From Rhizobium sp. P40RR-XXII (lineage in GTDB: Bacteria > Pseudomonadota > Alphaproteobacteria > Rhizobiales > Rhizobiaceae): 64,000 nucleotides of DNA. Positions 8,605-16,242 of the stretch are shown here, in pieces. Both the position numbers and the translations under genes were made by a program. Every line of letters starts with the position of its first letter. Positions within the stretch are counted from its first letter, which is position 1. Location of the stretch: positions 124,001-188,000 of the forward strand of contig NZ_JABAII010000002.1 in NCBI RefSeq assembly GCF_012641405.1, given 5' to 3'. A model generated the notes under the pieces. It worked only from the letters and a program-made list of their open reading frames with translations, was not told where the DNA came from and did no database searches.

Positions 8605-9405
8605 ATGAGCACCATCGCCATAGATCGTCCGCGAGCGGAAGCGGCACATACGGCTCCGCAGGCTGCAGGTGCTGTAGCCGTCCATATCAAGGGTCTGGAA
8701 AAGAGCTTCGGAAGCAATCGCGTCCTGCGCGGCATCGATCTCGATATACCCGCCGGTCAGTTCGTTGCCGTCATCGGCAAGAGCGGCTGCGGCAAGAGTA
8801 CGCTGCTGCGCATCCTGACGGGGTTGGAAGAACCGAGCGCGGGTCATCTGCGCTTCGAGGCAGCCGGTCTCGACGAAGCGCAACCCAATACACGTATCGT
8901 CTTTCAGGAGCCGCGCCTGTTGCCCTGGCTTTCGGTTGCCGACAACGTCGGCGTTGGGCTGGGCGAGGGCGTGCCGCGGGATGTGTTGCGCAAGGAGACC
9001 GCCGCTGTTCTTTCCGAAGTGCAGCTTGCCGAGAAGGCCGGCGAATGGCCCTCCAGCCTTTCCGGCGGACAAAGACAGCGTGTGGCGCTTGCGCGCGCGC
9101 TCGTCAGCAAGCCCGGTATCCTCGCGCTCGATGAGCCGCTGGGTGCGTTGGATGCCCTGACGCGCATCAGCATGCAGGAATTGCTGAACCGCGTTTGGCG
9201 CGAACTCGGCTTTACCGCAGTGCTCGTGACGCATGATGTCAGCGAATCGGTGCATCTAGCCGATCGCGTCGTCGTCCTGGACGAGGGCAGGATCGTGCTC
9301 GATCTCGCCGTGCCCTATCCGCATCCGCGCCGCCACGGCAATCCGGCGCTGGCCGAGCTCGAAGGCCAGCTTTTGGCAGCGATCCTTGGCAATGCGCGCG
9401 GTTAG
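8605..9405 (+). CDS. ssuB: Aliphatic sulfonate ABC transporter, ATP-binding protein
   Basis: A 266-residue ABC ATPase powering sulfonate import. Walker [10 protein letters not shown] is at residues 58-66, the Q-loop at [12 protein letters not shown], the signature LSGGQ at 152-156, Walker B ILALDEP at 172-178 and the H-loop in [13 protein letters not shown] 8605 follows GAGGAG; longer upstream reading is rejected because it would run into ssuC. The stop codon overlaps the stop of the convergent SRPBCC gene by four bases. Confidence 0.95.
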   Translation: MSTIAIDRPRAEAAHTAPQAAGAVAVHIKGLEKSFGSNRVLRGIDLDIPAGQFVAVIGKSGCGKSTLLRILTGLEEPSAGHLRFEAAGLDEAQPNTRIVFQEPRLLPWLSVADNVGVGLGEGVPRDVLRKETAAVLSEVQLAEKAGEWPSSLSGGQRQRVALARALVSKPGILALDEPLGALDALTRISMQELLNRVWRELGFTAVLVTHDVSESVHLADRVVVLDEGRIVLDLAVPYPHPRRHGNPALAELEGQLLAAILGNARG

Positions 9406-9878
9406 TTCGGCCTCATCTCGTCTCCCTCGACGTAGAGCCTGAGATTGTCGAAGCCGATTTCCGTGCCCATGAGCCGCGAGCCGTTGTCGGTGTAGCCGTC
9501 GAGGAAGACGACCTGTTCGGTAAAGGTCATCTTCGTGCCGCTGGGCTCCGGCGTAAAATTGACTGTCGCGAGCGAGACGGAAATTCTGAAGTCGTCGAGC
9601 ATCATGTCGAAGGCATAGATGAAGCGCTCGTTCGGGACGACGTCGATGTAGCGGGCCTGATAGGCATGCACGACGCCATCCGTCGAAGCCGTCCGATTGC
9701 TTTCGCTGCCGCCGGTGCGAAAATCGAGCTGGAAATCCAGCTGTTTCCAGTCGCTGCTACAGGCAAACCACTGCTGCTTTTGTTCCGGGATTGCCCAGGC
9801 GTTGAAGACGCGTGACAGCGGAGCCTTGAAGTGGCGCTCTATGGTGATGGTCGTATGCTCTGTCGATCGTTCGCTCAT
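9402..9878 (-). CDS. SRPBCC/AHSA1-domain protein
   Basis: A 158-residue START/Bet v1-like (AHSA1) protein with a deep hydrophobic ligand cavity. Typical features are the [22 protein letters not shown] opening read across strands 1 and helix 1, and the closing [14 protein letters not shown]. Such proteins are very often the third partner of ArsR-type regulators, as here: its ATG overlaps the ArsR stop (ATGA). The ligand is unknown. It is the last gene of a three-gene operon and converges tail to tail with ssuB, overlapping by four bases. Confidence 0.9.
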   Translation of the reverse strand: MSERSTEHTTITIERHFKAPLSRVFNAWAIPEQKQQWFACSSDWKQLDFQLDFRTGGSESNRTASTDGVVHAYQARYIDVVPNERFIYAFDMMLDDFRISVSLATVNFTPEPSGTKMTFTEQVVFLDGYTDNGSRLMGTEIGFDNLRLYVEGDEMRPN

Positions 9879-10219
9879 TCGTCTGCGGTCTCCGTCGATG
9901 TGTCTGCCAGAAAGAGGTCAAGCCGGTCGAAGGTCCTGTTCCAGGATGCCTTGCGTTCGGCAATCCAGCGCTCAACAGCTGCCAGCGCTTCCTTGCGCAG
10001 GTGATAGGTGCGCACCCGGCCGGCCTTTTTCGATAGCACCAGCCCGCTTGTTTCAAGCACCTGCAGATGTTTCATCACGGTCGGGAGCGCCATGTCCAGA
10101 GGCTCCGCCAGTTCCGTGACGGACGCAGGTCCACGCCCGAGCCGGTCGATCATGCCGCGCCGGCTCTGATCGGAAAGGGCCTGGAACATGCGGTCGAGCG
10201 CCTGCAGGTCCTCAAGCAT
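9875..10219 (-). CDS. ArsR-family winged-helix transcriptional repressor
   Basis: A 114-residue repressor with a compact winged helix: FQALSDQSRRGMIDRLGRG, then ELAEPLDMALPTVMKHLQVLE as recognition region and LVLSKKAGRVRTYHL as wing. There is no CVC metal site, which fits the SRPBCC-linked, non-metal branch. The C-terminal W-rich stretch (VERWIAERKASWN) is typical of that branch. The start overlaps the GST stop by eight bases. Paired inverted repeats at 10933-11008 are its likely operators. Confidence 0.93.
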   Translation of the reverse strand: MLEDLQALDRMFQALSDQSRRGMIDRLGRGPASVTELAEPLDMALPTVMKHLQVLETSGLVLSKKAGRVRTYHLRKEALAAVERWIAERKASWNRTFDRLDLFLADTSTETADE

Positions 10220-10904
10220 TCGGCTTTTCCGGCCGGAATTGTACCGGCAGTTTCTTGCTATAAGGATACATGTGGAAATAGGGCATGGCTTCCTGGAGGA
10301 CGCGGGCGAAGGACGGACGCTCGAGGAGACGTCGATAATATGCCTTCAGCCGGCTATGCTCTTCGGCAAAGGGAACGACGGTTTCGGCGTAGAACAAGGC
10401 CGGGGCAGCTGCACAATCGGCCATGGTCAGCCTGTCGCCGGTGATCCAGGTCTTTCCGTCCAGCTGCTTCTCGATCATTCCATAGGCGGTGCGCAGCAAA
10501 GCCTGGGCTTCAGACACGCTCTGTGGGCTCTGGTCCTTCTCTGCCCGGCGCACGTCCGCGACGATCTTCTGCATCGGGTCCTGAACATATTGATCGAAGA
10601 AGCGATCCCAAAGCCGGACGCACAGGGCATCCGACGGATCCGCCGGCAGGAGCGGCGCCGCTCCGGGATAATGCCGATCCAGATATTCGATGATGATGCT
10701 GGTTTCGGGCACGGTGCTGTCGAGCGTTTCGTCGCGCAGCACCGGAAATTTTGCAAGCGGCCAGAGGCGCACCAGCGAGGCGCGCGATTCCTCATTGCCG
10801 AGATCGATGATGCGGCTTTCGAACGGCGTCTCGTTTTCATAGAGCGCCATCAGCACCTTATGACAGAACGACGCGAGGGGATGCTGGTAGAGAATAAGGG
10901 ACAT
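10212..10904 (-). CDS. Glutathione S-transferase family protein
   Basis: A 230-residue GST. The N-terminal thioredoxin-like domain (to about residue 80) has LYQHPLASFCHKVLMALYE, KFPVLRD with the cis-proline, and the glutathione-gripping ETSIIIEYLD. The all-helical C-terminal domain contains GDRLTMADCAAAPAL, the usual N-capping and hydrophobic-staple motif. The enzyme probably conjugates or reduces an electrophile. It is the first gene of the GST-ArsR-SRPBCC operon, behind AAAGG, and starts 29 bases from the nearer operator. Confidence 0.93.
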   Translation of the reverse strand: MSLILYQHPLASFCHKVLMALYENETPFESRIIDLGNEESRASLVRLWPLAKFPVLRDETLDSTVPETSIIIEYLDRHYPGAAPLLPADPSDALCVRLWDRFFDQYVQDPMQKIVADVRRAEKDQSPQSVSEAQALLRTAYGMIEKQLDGKTWITGDRLTMADCAAAPALFYAETVVPFAEEHSRLKAYYRRLLERPSFARVLQEAMPYFHMYPYSKKLPVQFRPEKPNA

Positions 10905-10932
10905 GCAACGACCTTTCCGAGACCAGAGCTGA

Positions 10933-10956
10933 ATACTTAACTGAATGGCTAAGTAT
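10933..10956. promoter_or_regulatory. Predicted ArsR operator, proximal
   Basis: A perfect inverted repeat of ATACTTA and TAAGTAT with a ten-base spacer lies 29-52 bases before the GST start. The same arms with the same spacer recur at 10981-11008. The repeat geometry and the neighbouring ArsR gene support autoregulation. Confidence 0.65.
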
Positions 10957-10980
10957 CAGCTCTCGGATTGTCGCGCAAGA

Positions 10981-11008
10981 AAATACTTAGCCGTATGGAT
11001 AAGTATTT
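10981..11008. promoter_or_regulatory. Predicted ArsR operator, distal
   Basis: AAATACTTA and TAAGTATTT form a nine-base perfect inverted repeat with a ten-base spacer. The centre lies exactly 50 bases from the centre of the proximal site, so both faces are on nearly the same side of the helix. It also lies 20 bases beyond the end of the methyltransferase gene, but lacks a GC stem and is not a terminator. Confidence 0.6.
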
Positions 11009-11027
11009 GCCTGTGGCGGTTATAGTC

Positions 11028-11852
11028 TCAGTCAGCGAGGCGGCGGGCGATGATCAGATGGCCCGGCGTCGGCTGGCCGTCTTCCATCCGCACATTGATG
11101 TCGGTGATTTCGACGAGTTCGAAGCCGGTCGCGGTCAGCCTGTCGCGCACATAGGCTTCGGAATGGGCGAAGCGCTGACGCGGGCCGACCATATAGCTGC
11201 GTCCGGCCATGATGGCTTGTGGCAAGGTCTCGGAGGAGAAAATGAAGAGACCGCCCGGCGTCATGTTTTCCGCCGCTCCGAAGAAGAGGGGCTCCAGCGC
11301 ACCGAGATAGGGCAGGACATCGGTCGCGGTGATCAGATCGAAAGCGTCTTCATCATTGTCGTCGAGGAAGTCTTCGACCTCGGCGACGAAGAGCGTTTCG
11401 TAAATCTCCTTTTCATGGGCGACTTCGACCATGTTTTCCGAGATGTCGATGCCGGTGATATCCTCGACGATGTCGCGCAGCGTGCCACCGGTGAGGCCCG
11501 TTCCGCAGCCGAGGTCGAGCATGCGCTTAAAGGGGCCGAGGCCGAGCGCCTGCAGGCGCTGGCGAACGAGGACCGGAACATGGTAGCCGAGCTGCTCCAC
11601 GAGCACATCCTCGAAAACTTCGGCATGCTGATCGAACAGGGTCTCGACATAGGCGTCCGGGGCCTTCACCGGTGTCTCGCCGCGACCCATCGACGCGATG
11701 CGCACGGCCGCGCCGCCATGGTCTTCCGGGTCGAGCGCCAGCACGTGCTCATAGGCCTGAACCGCAGCGTCGATGTCGCCCGCCTTCTCCAGCGCCAATG
11801 CCTGGTTATAGGCTTCCGCCAGCGCGTCTTCGTCGATCTTCTTCTTTGCCAT
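11028..11852 (-). CDS. TPR-containing class I SAM-dependent methyltransferase
   Basis: A 274-residue predicted methyltransferase. Residues 8-45 form a tetratricopeptide-like helical pair (LAEAYNQALALEKAGD, AVQAYEHVLALDPED). The methyltransferase fold follows, with the SAM-binding DLGCGTG at 113-119, the acidic ITGIDISENMVEVA and DLITATDVLPYLG. The substrate is unknown. AGGAAGG precedes ATG 11852. It is transcribed toward the GST operon but is separated from it by the two ArsR operators. Confidence 0.9.
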   Translation of the reverse strand: MAKKKIDEDALAEAYNQALALEKAGDIDAAVQAYEHVLALDPEDHGGAAVRIASMGRGETPVKAPDAYVETLFDQHAEVFEDVLVEQLGYHVPVLVRQRLQALGLGPFKRMLDLGCGTGLTGGTLRDIVEDITGIDISENMVEVAHEKEIYETLFVAEVEDFLDDNDEDAFDLITATDVLPYLGALEPLFFGAAENMTPGGLFIFSSETLPQAIMAGRSYMVGPRQRFAHSEAYVRDRLTATGFELVEITDINVRMEDGQPTPGHLIIARRLAD

Positions 11853-11997
11853 GATTACAGGCCCTTCCTTTTGTCACGCAGGCATTAAGGCGCTTGATCG
11901 GCTTTTGCAATGCTTGCCGCGCAGGCGCAGAATATGACCTTCGGCAAAAGCGACTTGGGGGACGCTACCCGAACAGAAGAATAAGGGAGGAAAAATC

Positions 11998-12723
11998 ATG
12001 GATAATGAACTCGGCACACCGAACCCGACGAGCAGCCCGGCAGAGCGCGGCCGTCCCTCCTTACCGTCGACGTCGGCTGAAGTCACCAACACCTTGACCC
12101 ACTACTATCGGGGTGAATTGGGGAGGATGACGAGCTGGCGCGATCGCATCGACAGGACCTCGAACTGGGCCATCACGGTGGTTGCAGCGTTGCTATCCGT
12201 ATCGCTTTCGACGCCGACGTCGCATCATGGCGTATTGCTGTTCGGAATGATGCTGATCACGCTGCTGTTACTGATCGAGGCGCGGCGATATCGCTTCTTC
12301 GATGTCTATCGCTCGCGGGTGAGGCAATTGGAGCGGCACTACTTTGCGCAGATCCTGGCCCCGCAAACGGAGCTCAACCCCGATTGGGCACTGTCGATCG
12401 CCACCAGCCTGCGTTCGCCACGGCTGCTGCTCAGCTATGTCGAGGCAGCGCAGCGGCGGTTGCGGCGCAATTATTGCTGGATGTATGCGATCCTGCTGCT
12501 GGCATGGATCCTGAAGATTTCGACGCCAAGGCTCCAGACGGAGGGGCTGACGCAGGAGCAGCCGCATTCATGGAGCTATATCACCGACAATGCGGCACTC
12601 GGACCGATGCCAGGCTGGATGGTCCTCATTCTCGTCGCGGCCTTTTATGCTTTCGTCCTCTACGGCGCGCTCCATCGCGCGTCGGATGAGAGGGATTTCA
12701 TCCATGGCGAAGCGCATGTCTGA
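11998..12723 (+). CDS. DUF2270 integral membrane protein
   Basis: A 241-residue membrane protein with about four hydrophobic segments: ITVVAALLSVSL, LLFGMMLITLLLLIEA, the WMYAILLLAWILKI segment and a C-terminal VLILVAAFYAFVLYGALH. Between the second and third lies a soluble stretch with FDVYRSRVRQLERHY, characteristic of DUF2270. The N-terminal 45 residues are polar. Function is unknown. AGGGAGG precedes ATG 11998. It is divergent from the methyltransferase. Confidence 0.85.
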   Translation: MDNELGTPNPTSSPAERGRPSLPSTSAEVTNTLTHYYRGELGRMTSWRDRIDRTSNWAITVVAALLSVSLSTPTSHHGVLLFGMMLITLLLLIEARRYRFFDVYRSRVRQLERHYFAQILAPQTELNPDWALSIATSLRSPRLLLSYVEAAQRRLRRNYCWMYAILLLAWILKISTPRLQTEGLTQEQPHSWSYITDNAALGPMPGWMVLILVAAFYAFVLYGALHRASDERDFIHGEAHV

Positions 12724-12768
12724 CGGCGGCACAGCCGGTCGTGGCGCCGCCTACTCGATCCGGCTGCC

Positions 12769-13035
12769 TCAGTGCAGGATGAATTCCCCCTTCACCGCCC
12801 GCCATTCGGTCGCCGAAATCAGCTTGCGATGGACATAGCGCACGGAGTGCAATGGTCCATCCAGCTTTTCCTGCCAGAACTTCAGGAAGCCGTGCATTTC
12901 GGGGAAGTTCGGGGCGAGGTCATAGTCCTGCCAGATATAGGTCTGCAGAAACTGTGGGTGATCGGGCAGGCGGTAGAAGATCTGCGCCGTCGTCAACCCA
13001 TAACCCTGCAACTGCTTTTGCATGTCTTCGTGCAT
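12769..13035 (-). CDS. usg: Usg family protein
   Basis: An 88-residue protein of the Usg family, first named as an upstream gene in the Caulobacter trpF-trpB region and found in alphaproteobacteria. Recognisable stretches are GYGLTTAQIFYRLPDHP, LQTYIWQDYDLAPNFP and the C-terminal SVRYVHRKLI. The molecular role is not established. It stands alone, convergent with the DUF2270 gene. A TGTGAC/GTCACA inverted repeat lies upstream at 13066-13082. Confidence 0.9.
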   Translation of the reverse strand: MHEDMQKQLQGYGLTTAQIFYRLPDHPQFLQTYIWQDYDLAPNFPEMHGFLKFWQEKLDGPLHSVRYVHRKLISATEWRAVKGEFILH

Positions 13036-13189
13036 GAGCTTTCTCTTTCCGTTCCCGTTTTTCTTTGTGACTCATGGTCACAGAGATATGGAAACAGCTC
13101 ATGGTAAACTCAAGCTTTACAGAACTGTCACGAAGAAAAATTATTGCTATAAATCAATTGTTTAGCAGCGGCGCCATCTGAGTGCTGCC

Positions 13190-13212
13190 AAAAGCGGCGC
13201 CTTGCGCGCCGC
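13190..13212 (-). terminator. Rho-independent terminator after the amino-acid permease genes
   Basis: Read on the minus strand, GCGGCGC, a five-base loop and GCGCCGC are followed by TTTTGG. It lies ten bases beyond the second permease stop. Confidence 0.7.
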
Positions 13213-13221
13213 GTTTCTGAA

Positions 13222-14052
13222 TCAGCGCTTGAGGTGCCGGGTCAGCCGGCCTTCCATCCGTGCCCAGCCGTTACGCATGAGCTCAACGATCACCAGGTAG
13301 AAGATCGCCGCCCAGAGATAGATCTGGTAGTCATAGGTACGCGAAAACGCGTAGCGCGTCTCGCCCATCAGGTCGTAGACCGTGATGATGGAGACGGTGG
13401 CCGAGCTCTTGATCAGCAGAATGATCTCGTTGCCGTAGGGGCGCAGCGCCACGATGAGCGCCTGGGGAATGATGATCTTGCGGAGGGCGATCCAGGTGTG
13501 GATGCCGAGGGCATTTGCGGCTTCCCTCTGGCCCTTCGGCACGCTTTGGATGGCGCCACGGACGATTTCCGTCTGATAGGCTGCCGTGTTCAGCGTCATG
13601 GCGAAGACGCCGCAATAGAAAGGATCTTTGAAGAACCACCACAGGCCGATATCCTCGAAGAACCAGCGGAAGCTCGGAAAGCCGTAATAGACCATGAATA
13701 TCTGCGCCAGCAGCGGCGTGCCGCGAAACAGATAGACGTAGCAATAGGTCAGCGTGCTCAGGATCTTGTTGCTCGACATGCGGGCAAAGGCCAGCGGTAT
13801 CGACAGGATCGCGCCGAGGATGAAGGATGTGGCGACCAGCTTTACCGTGATCCAGAGACCGTGCAGAAGCCGTGGCCCATAAGTCTGGAGTTTGTCGATA
13901 TCCCAGCCTGTCACGATCATCGTCAGCAGGGCGATGCCGAGAACGGCCCAGAGTGTCAGGAAGAAATATCCGACGATGCGCGCCTTGGATAATTTCCTGG
14001 CTGTCCGGGGCGGTGCCGGCTGCGCGGCTATCAGAATTTCGGCATGGCTCAT
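13222..14052 (-). CDS. Polar amino acid ABC transporter permease (HisM/ArtM type)
   Basis: A 276-residue inner-membrane permease of the histidine/arginine importer class, with five or six membrane spans. The family stretch YLFRGTPLLAQIFMVYYG and the coupling loop (GQREAANALGIHTW, IIIPQAL) are clear. The frame is open far upstream, but ATG 14052 forms an ATGA overlap with the preceding permease and gives the normal length. It pairs with the 14049-14861 permease as the two halves of one channel. Confidence 0.93.
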   Translation of the reverse strand: MSHAEILIAAQPAPPRTARKLSKARIVGYFFLTLWAVLGIALLTMIVTGWDIDKLQTYGPRLLHGLWITVKLVATSFILGAILSIPLAFARMSSNKILSTLTYCYVYLFRGTPLLAQIFMVYYGFPSFRWFFEDIGLWWFFKDPFYCGVFAMTLNTAAYQTEIVRGAIQSVPKGQREAANALGIHTWIALRKIIIPQALIVALRPYGNEIILLIKSSATVSIITVYDLMGETRYAFSRTYDYQIYLWAAIFYLVIVELMRNGWARMEGRLTRHLKR

Positions 14053-14861
14053 CGATGAACCTCCGCACGTTTGGCCCATCGATCGAGATAGAAGAGGCCG
14101 ATCGATGAAATGACGGCCAGCGTCAGATAGAACAGGCAGGCAATAGAATAGAAGGTGAAGGGCGCCTTGGTGGCGCGTACGGCGATCCCCGTTTGCCTGA
14201 TGATGTCGGCAAGGCCGATAATCGACACGTAGGATGTGTCCTTCAACAGATTCATCCAGAGATTTCCAAGGTTTGGCAGGGAAATGCGGACAAGCTGCGG
14301 CACGATGATCAGCCGCATGGTGCGCGCGCGATGGAAGCCGAGTGCATCGCCCGCTTCGTATTGGCCTTTCGGAATTGCCTTGAATGCCGACAGAAGCACT
14401 TCCGAGCAATAGGCGGAGAAGACGATCGCCAATGCAACCATGCCGGCGACGAAGGCATTGATTTCGACAGGCCCGTTATAGCCGAATTTGGCGAGCAGCG
14501 ATTGCAGCAGGATCTGCATGCCATAGTAAATGATGAAAAGCGTGAGCAGTTCCGGCAAACCACGAAAAATCGTCGTGAAGACGCCCGCGGCGAGCTGCAA
14601 TGATTTTTCTTCCGATTGCTGCGCCAGCGCGACGAAGAACCCGATGATGACGCCGAGCGGTAATGTCAGGACCGAGACGGCAATGGTGATCTTCAAGCCA
14701 CCTGCCAGTTCGTCGCCCCAGCCTGCATCACCGCAGGCGAGCATCGTGTCCGGGCGGAACATGCTGAACACGGTGAACAGTCCGGCAGGACCACACAATG
14801 GGTCGAAAATCGTACTCAACCAGGTCCACAAGGAACCGAGGGCGGAAAACAATCCGCTCAT
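14049..14861 (-). CDS. Polar amino acid ABC transporter permease (HisQ/ArtQ type)
   Basis: A 270-residue permease, partner of the following gene. Hallmarks are FRGLPELLTLFIIYYGMQ and the coupling loop with KGQYEAGDALGFHRART and IIVPQLVRISLPNL. Residues 1-45 carry an extra segment with two Cys (PLCGPAG and MLACGDAG) not typical of E. coli HisQ. It begins 118 bases after the binding-protein gene, with a terminator in between that should lower its expression. No ATPase gene follows. Confidence 0.93.
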   Translation of the reverse strand: MSGLFSALGSLWTWLSTIFDPLCGPAGLFTVFSMFRPDTMLACGDAGWGDELAGGLKITIAVSVLTLPLGVIIGFFVALAQQSEEKSLQLAAGVFTTIFRGLPELLTLFIIYYGMQILLQSLLAKFGYNGPVEINAFVAGMVALAIVFSAYCSEVLLSAFKAIPKGQYEAGDALGFHRARTMRLIIVPQLVRISLPNLGNLWMNLLKDTSYVSIIGLADIIRQTGIAVRATKAPFTFYSIACLFYLTLAVISSIGLFYLDRWAKRAEVHR

Positions 14862-14920
14862 GCTGTATTTCCCCTAGCGGCTTTTGCCGCGTTTCTGCTT
14901 ATATTCTTCCCGTTGTCAAA

Positions 14921-14951
14921 CAAAAACGGCGGAAGAGCAAGCTTCCGCCGT
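14921..14951 (-). terminator. Terminator/attenuator between binding protein and permeases
   Basis: A ten-base perfect stem (ACGGCGGAAG with CTTCCGCCGT) and a six-base loop are followed on the minus strand by GTTTTTG. It lies between the binding-protein stop and the first permease. Partial termination here would give more binding protein than channel, as is common in such operons. Confidence 0.8.
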
Positions 14952-14979
14952 CGTCTTTTCCCAGGGAATCGACGGGCGA

Positions 14980-15762
14980 TCAGTCGCCGTAAACGTCGAA
15001 GTCGAAGTACTTATCCTGAATCTTCTTATAGGTACCATCCGCGCGGATCGCTTCGATGGCTGCATTGAGCTTGTCGCGGAGAGCCGTATCGCCCTTTCGG
15101 ATAGCGATGCCAGCACCGGCACCGTTGATGATCGGGTCGTTTTTCAGCGTGCCGAGCATCTTGCAGCAGCTGCCCGCGTCCGACTTTACCCAATCCGACA
15201 GCACGACGACATCATCGATGGCGGCGTCGATACGGCCATTGCCGAGGTCGAGCTTGTATTCGTCAGCCGACGGATAGAGCTTCAGCTCCGCGTCCTTCAG
15301 GTGGGCGGAGGCGTAGTTGGCGTGCGTCGTCGAGGACTGCGCGCCGATCGACTTGCCCTTCAGGCCTTCGTTGGTGGCTTCCTTGATGGTGGAATCCTTC
15401 GGAACGGCGATCGCCGGCGGCGTGTTGTAGATCTTGTTGGTGAAGTCAACGATCTTCTGGCGTTCCGGCGTGATCGACATGGACGAGATGATAGCGTCGA
15501 ACTTCTTGGCTTGCAGGGCCGGAATGATGCCGTCGAAATCCTGATTCACGAAAGTGCACTTGACCTTCATGTGATCGCAAAGCGCATTGGTTATATCGAT
15601 GTCGAAGCCGACGAACTTGCCACCGGCGTCAAGCGATTCGAAGGGCGGGTAGGTCGCGTCGGTGCCGAACACGATCGAGTCGCCGTCGGCAAGCGCCGCA
15701 CCGGCGACAAGCGACATCACGGCGAAAGACGCAGCGGCAAAAAGACGAGTGGAGATGCGCAT
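14980..15762 (-). CDS. Basic/polar amino acid ABC transporter, substrate-binding protein
   Basis: A 260-residue periplasmic protein with a signal peptide of about 25 residues (AAASFAVMSLVAGAALA). The mature protein resembles HisJ/ArgT: FGTDATYPPFES, GFDIDITNALC, the two Cys of CDHMKVKCTFV that form a disulfide in HisJ, and ITPERQKIVDFT with the Arg that binds the ligand carboxylate. Lysine, arginine, ornithine or histidine are plausible ligands; an opine-type ligand cannot be excluded. GAGAGGG precedes ATG 15762. Confidence 0.92.
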   Translation of the reverse strand: MRISTRLFAAASFAVMSLVAGAALADGDSIVFGTDATYPPFESLDAGGKFVGFDIDITNALCDHMKVKCTFVNQDFDGIIPALQAKKFDAIISSMSITPERQKIVDFTNKIYNTPPAIAVPKDSTIKEATNEGLKGKSIGAQSSTTHANYASAHLKDAELKLYPSADEYKLDLGNGRIDAAIDDVVVLSDWVKSDAGSCCKMLGTLKNDPIINGAGAGIAIRKGDTALRDKLNAAIEAIRADGTYKKIQDKYFDFDVYGD

Positions 15763-15929
15763 ATTGACCCTCTCTGTTGGCGGCCGGCAGCTCTTATTGT
15801 TGATTGGCAGACGGCTCGAGTGGAGCAGGCCCTTGGCCTGCCTTGCGGCGATATTCGTACTTTTTTTTCGAAAAATGCAACTGGAATTACGAGGATAATT
15901 GTTGCGGTGCGATCGCGCGGCAATACGAA

Positions 15930-16049
15930 TGCGCTGGCGCCGGACGATTTTAGGCCGAAACGACCCAAACCTGAATCCGCGCTGGAAACAAACAGGTAGA
16001 GCATGATGTCGTCTGAAATCCCCTCACACTTTTCGGCGTCATGCCCTGG
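15930..16049 (+). repeat. RIME1-like rhizobial intergenic mosaic element, copy 1
   Basis: About 120 bases matching the second copy at 24993-25111 in the same orientation; shared blocks include GATTTTAGG, CTGAATCCGC, TAGAGC and ACACTTTTCGGC. Each copy holds two imperfect palindromes. This copy is the more degenerate. It lies in the 480-base gap between the amino-acid binding protein and the OmpA-domain gene. RIME1 is known from Rhizobium and relatives; the assignment is from memory. Confidence 0.75.
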
Positions 16050-16242
16050 CCAGAATTCTGAACGTAAGCCGTCCGGCGCATTCAGCCAGGGTTAATTACG
16101 GCCACCTAATAGTTCGGGAACATATAACGGCCTGCCGCGATTCAGCCTCATCAGAACCGAAAATCGGCCGGGATCTTGAGGCATCGGCATGCCTGCTGAG
16201 ATTCGCAATTCGGCGGACAAAGATCATAAGAGGAGACCCCAT

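Noticed and set aside
13066..13082. TGTGAC/GTCACA inverted repeat upstream of usg as a CRP site
   Set aside because: The half-sites TGTGA and TCACA are seven bases apart rather than six, and CRP-type control is uncommon in rhizobia, so I do not call it.
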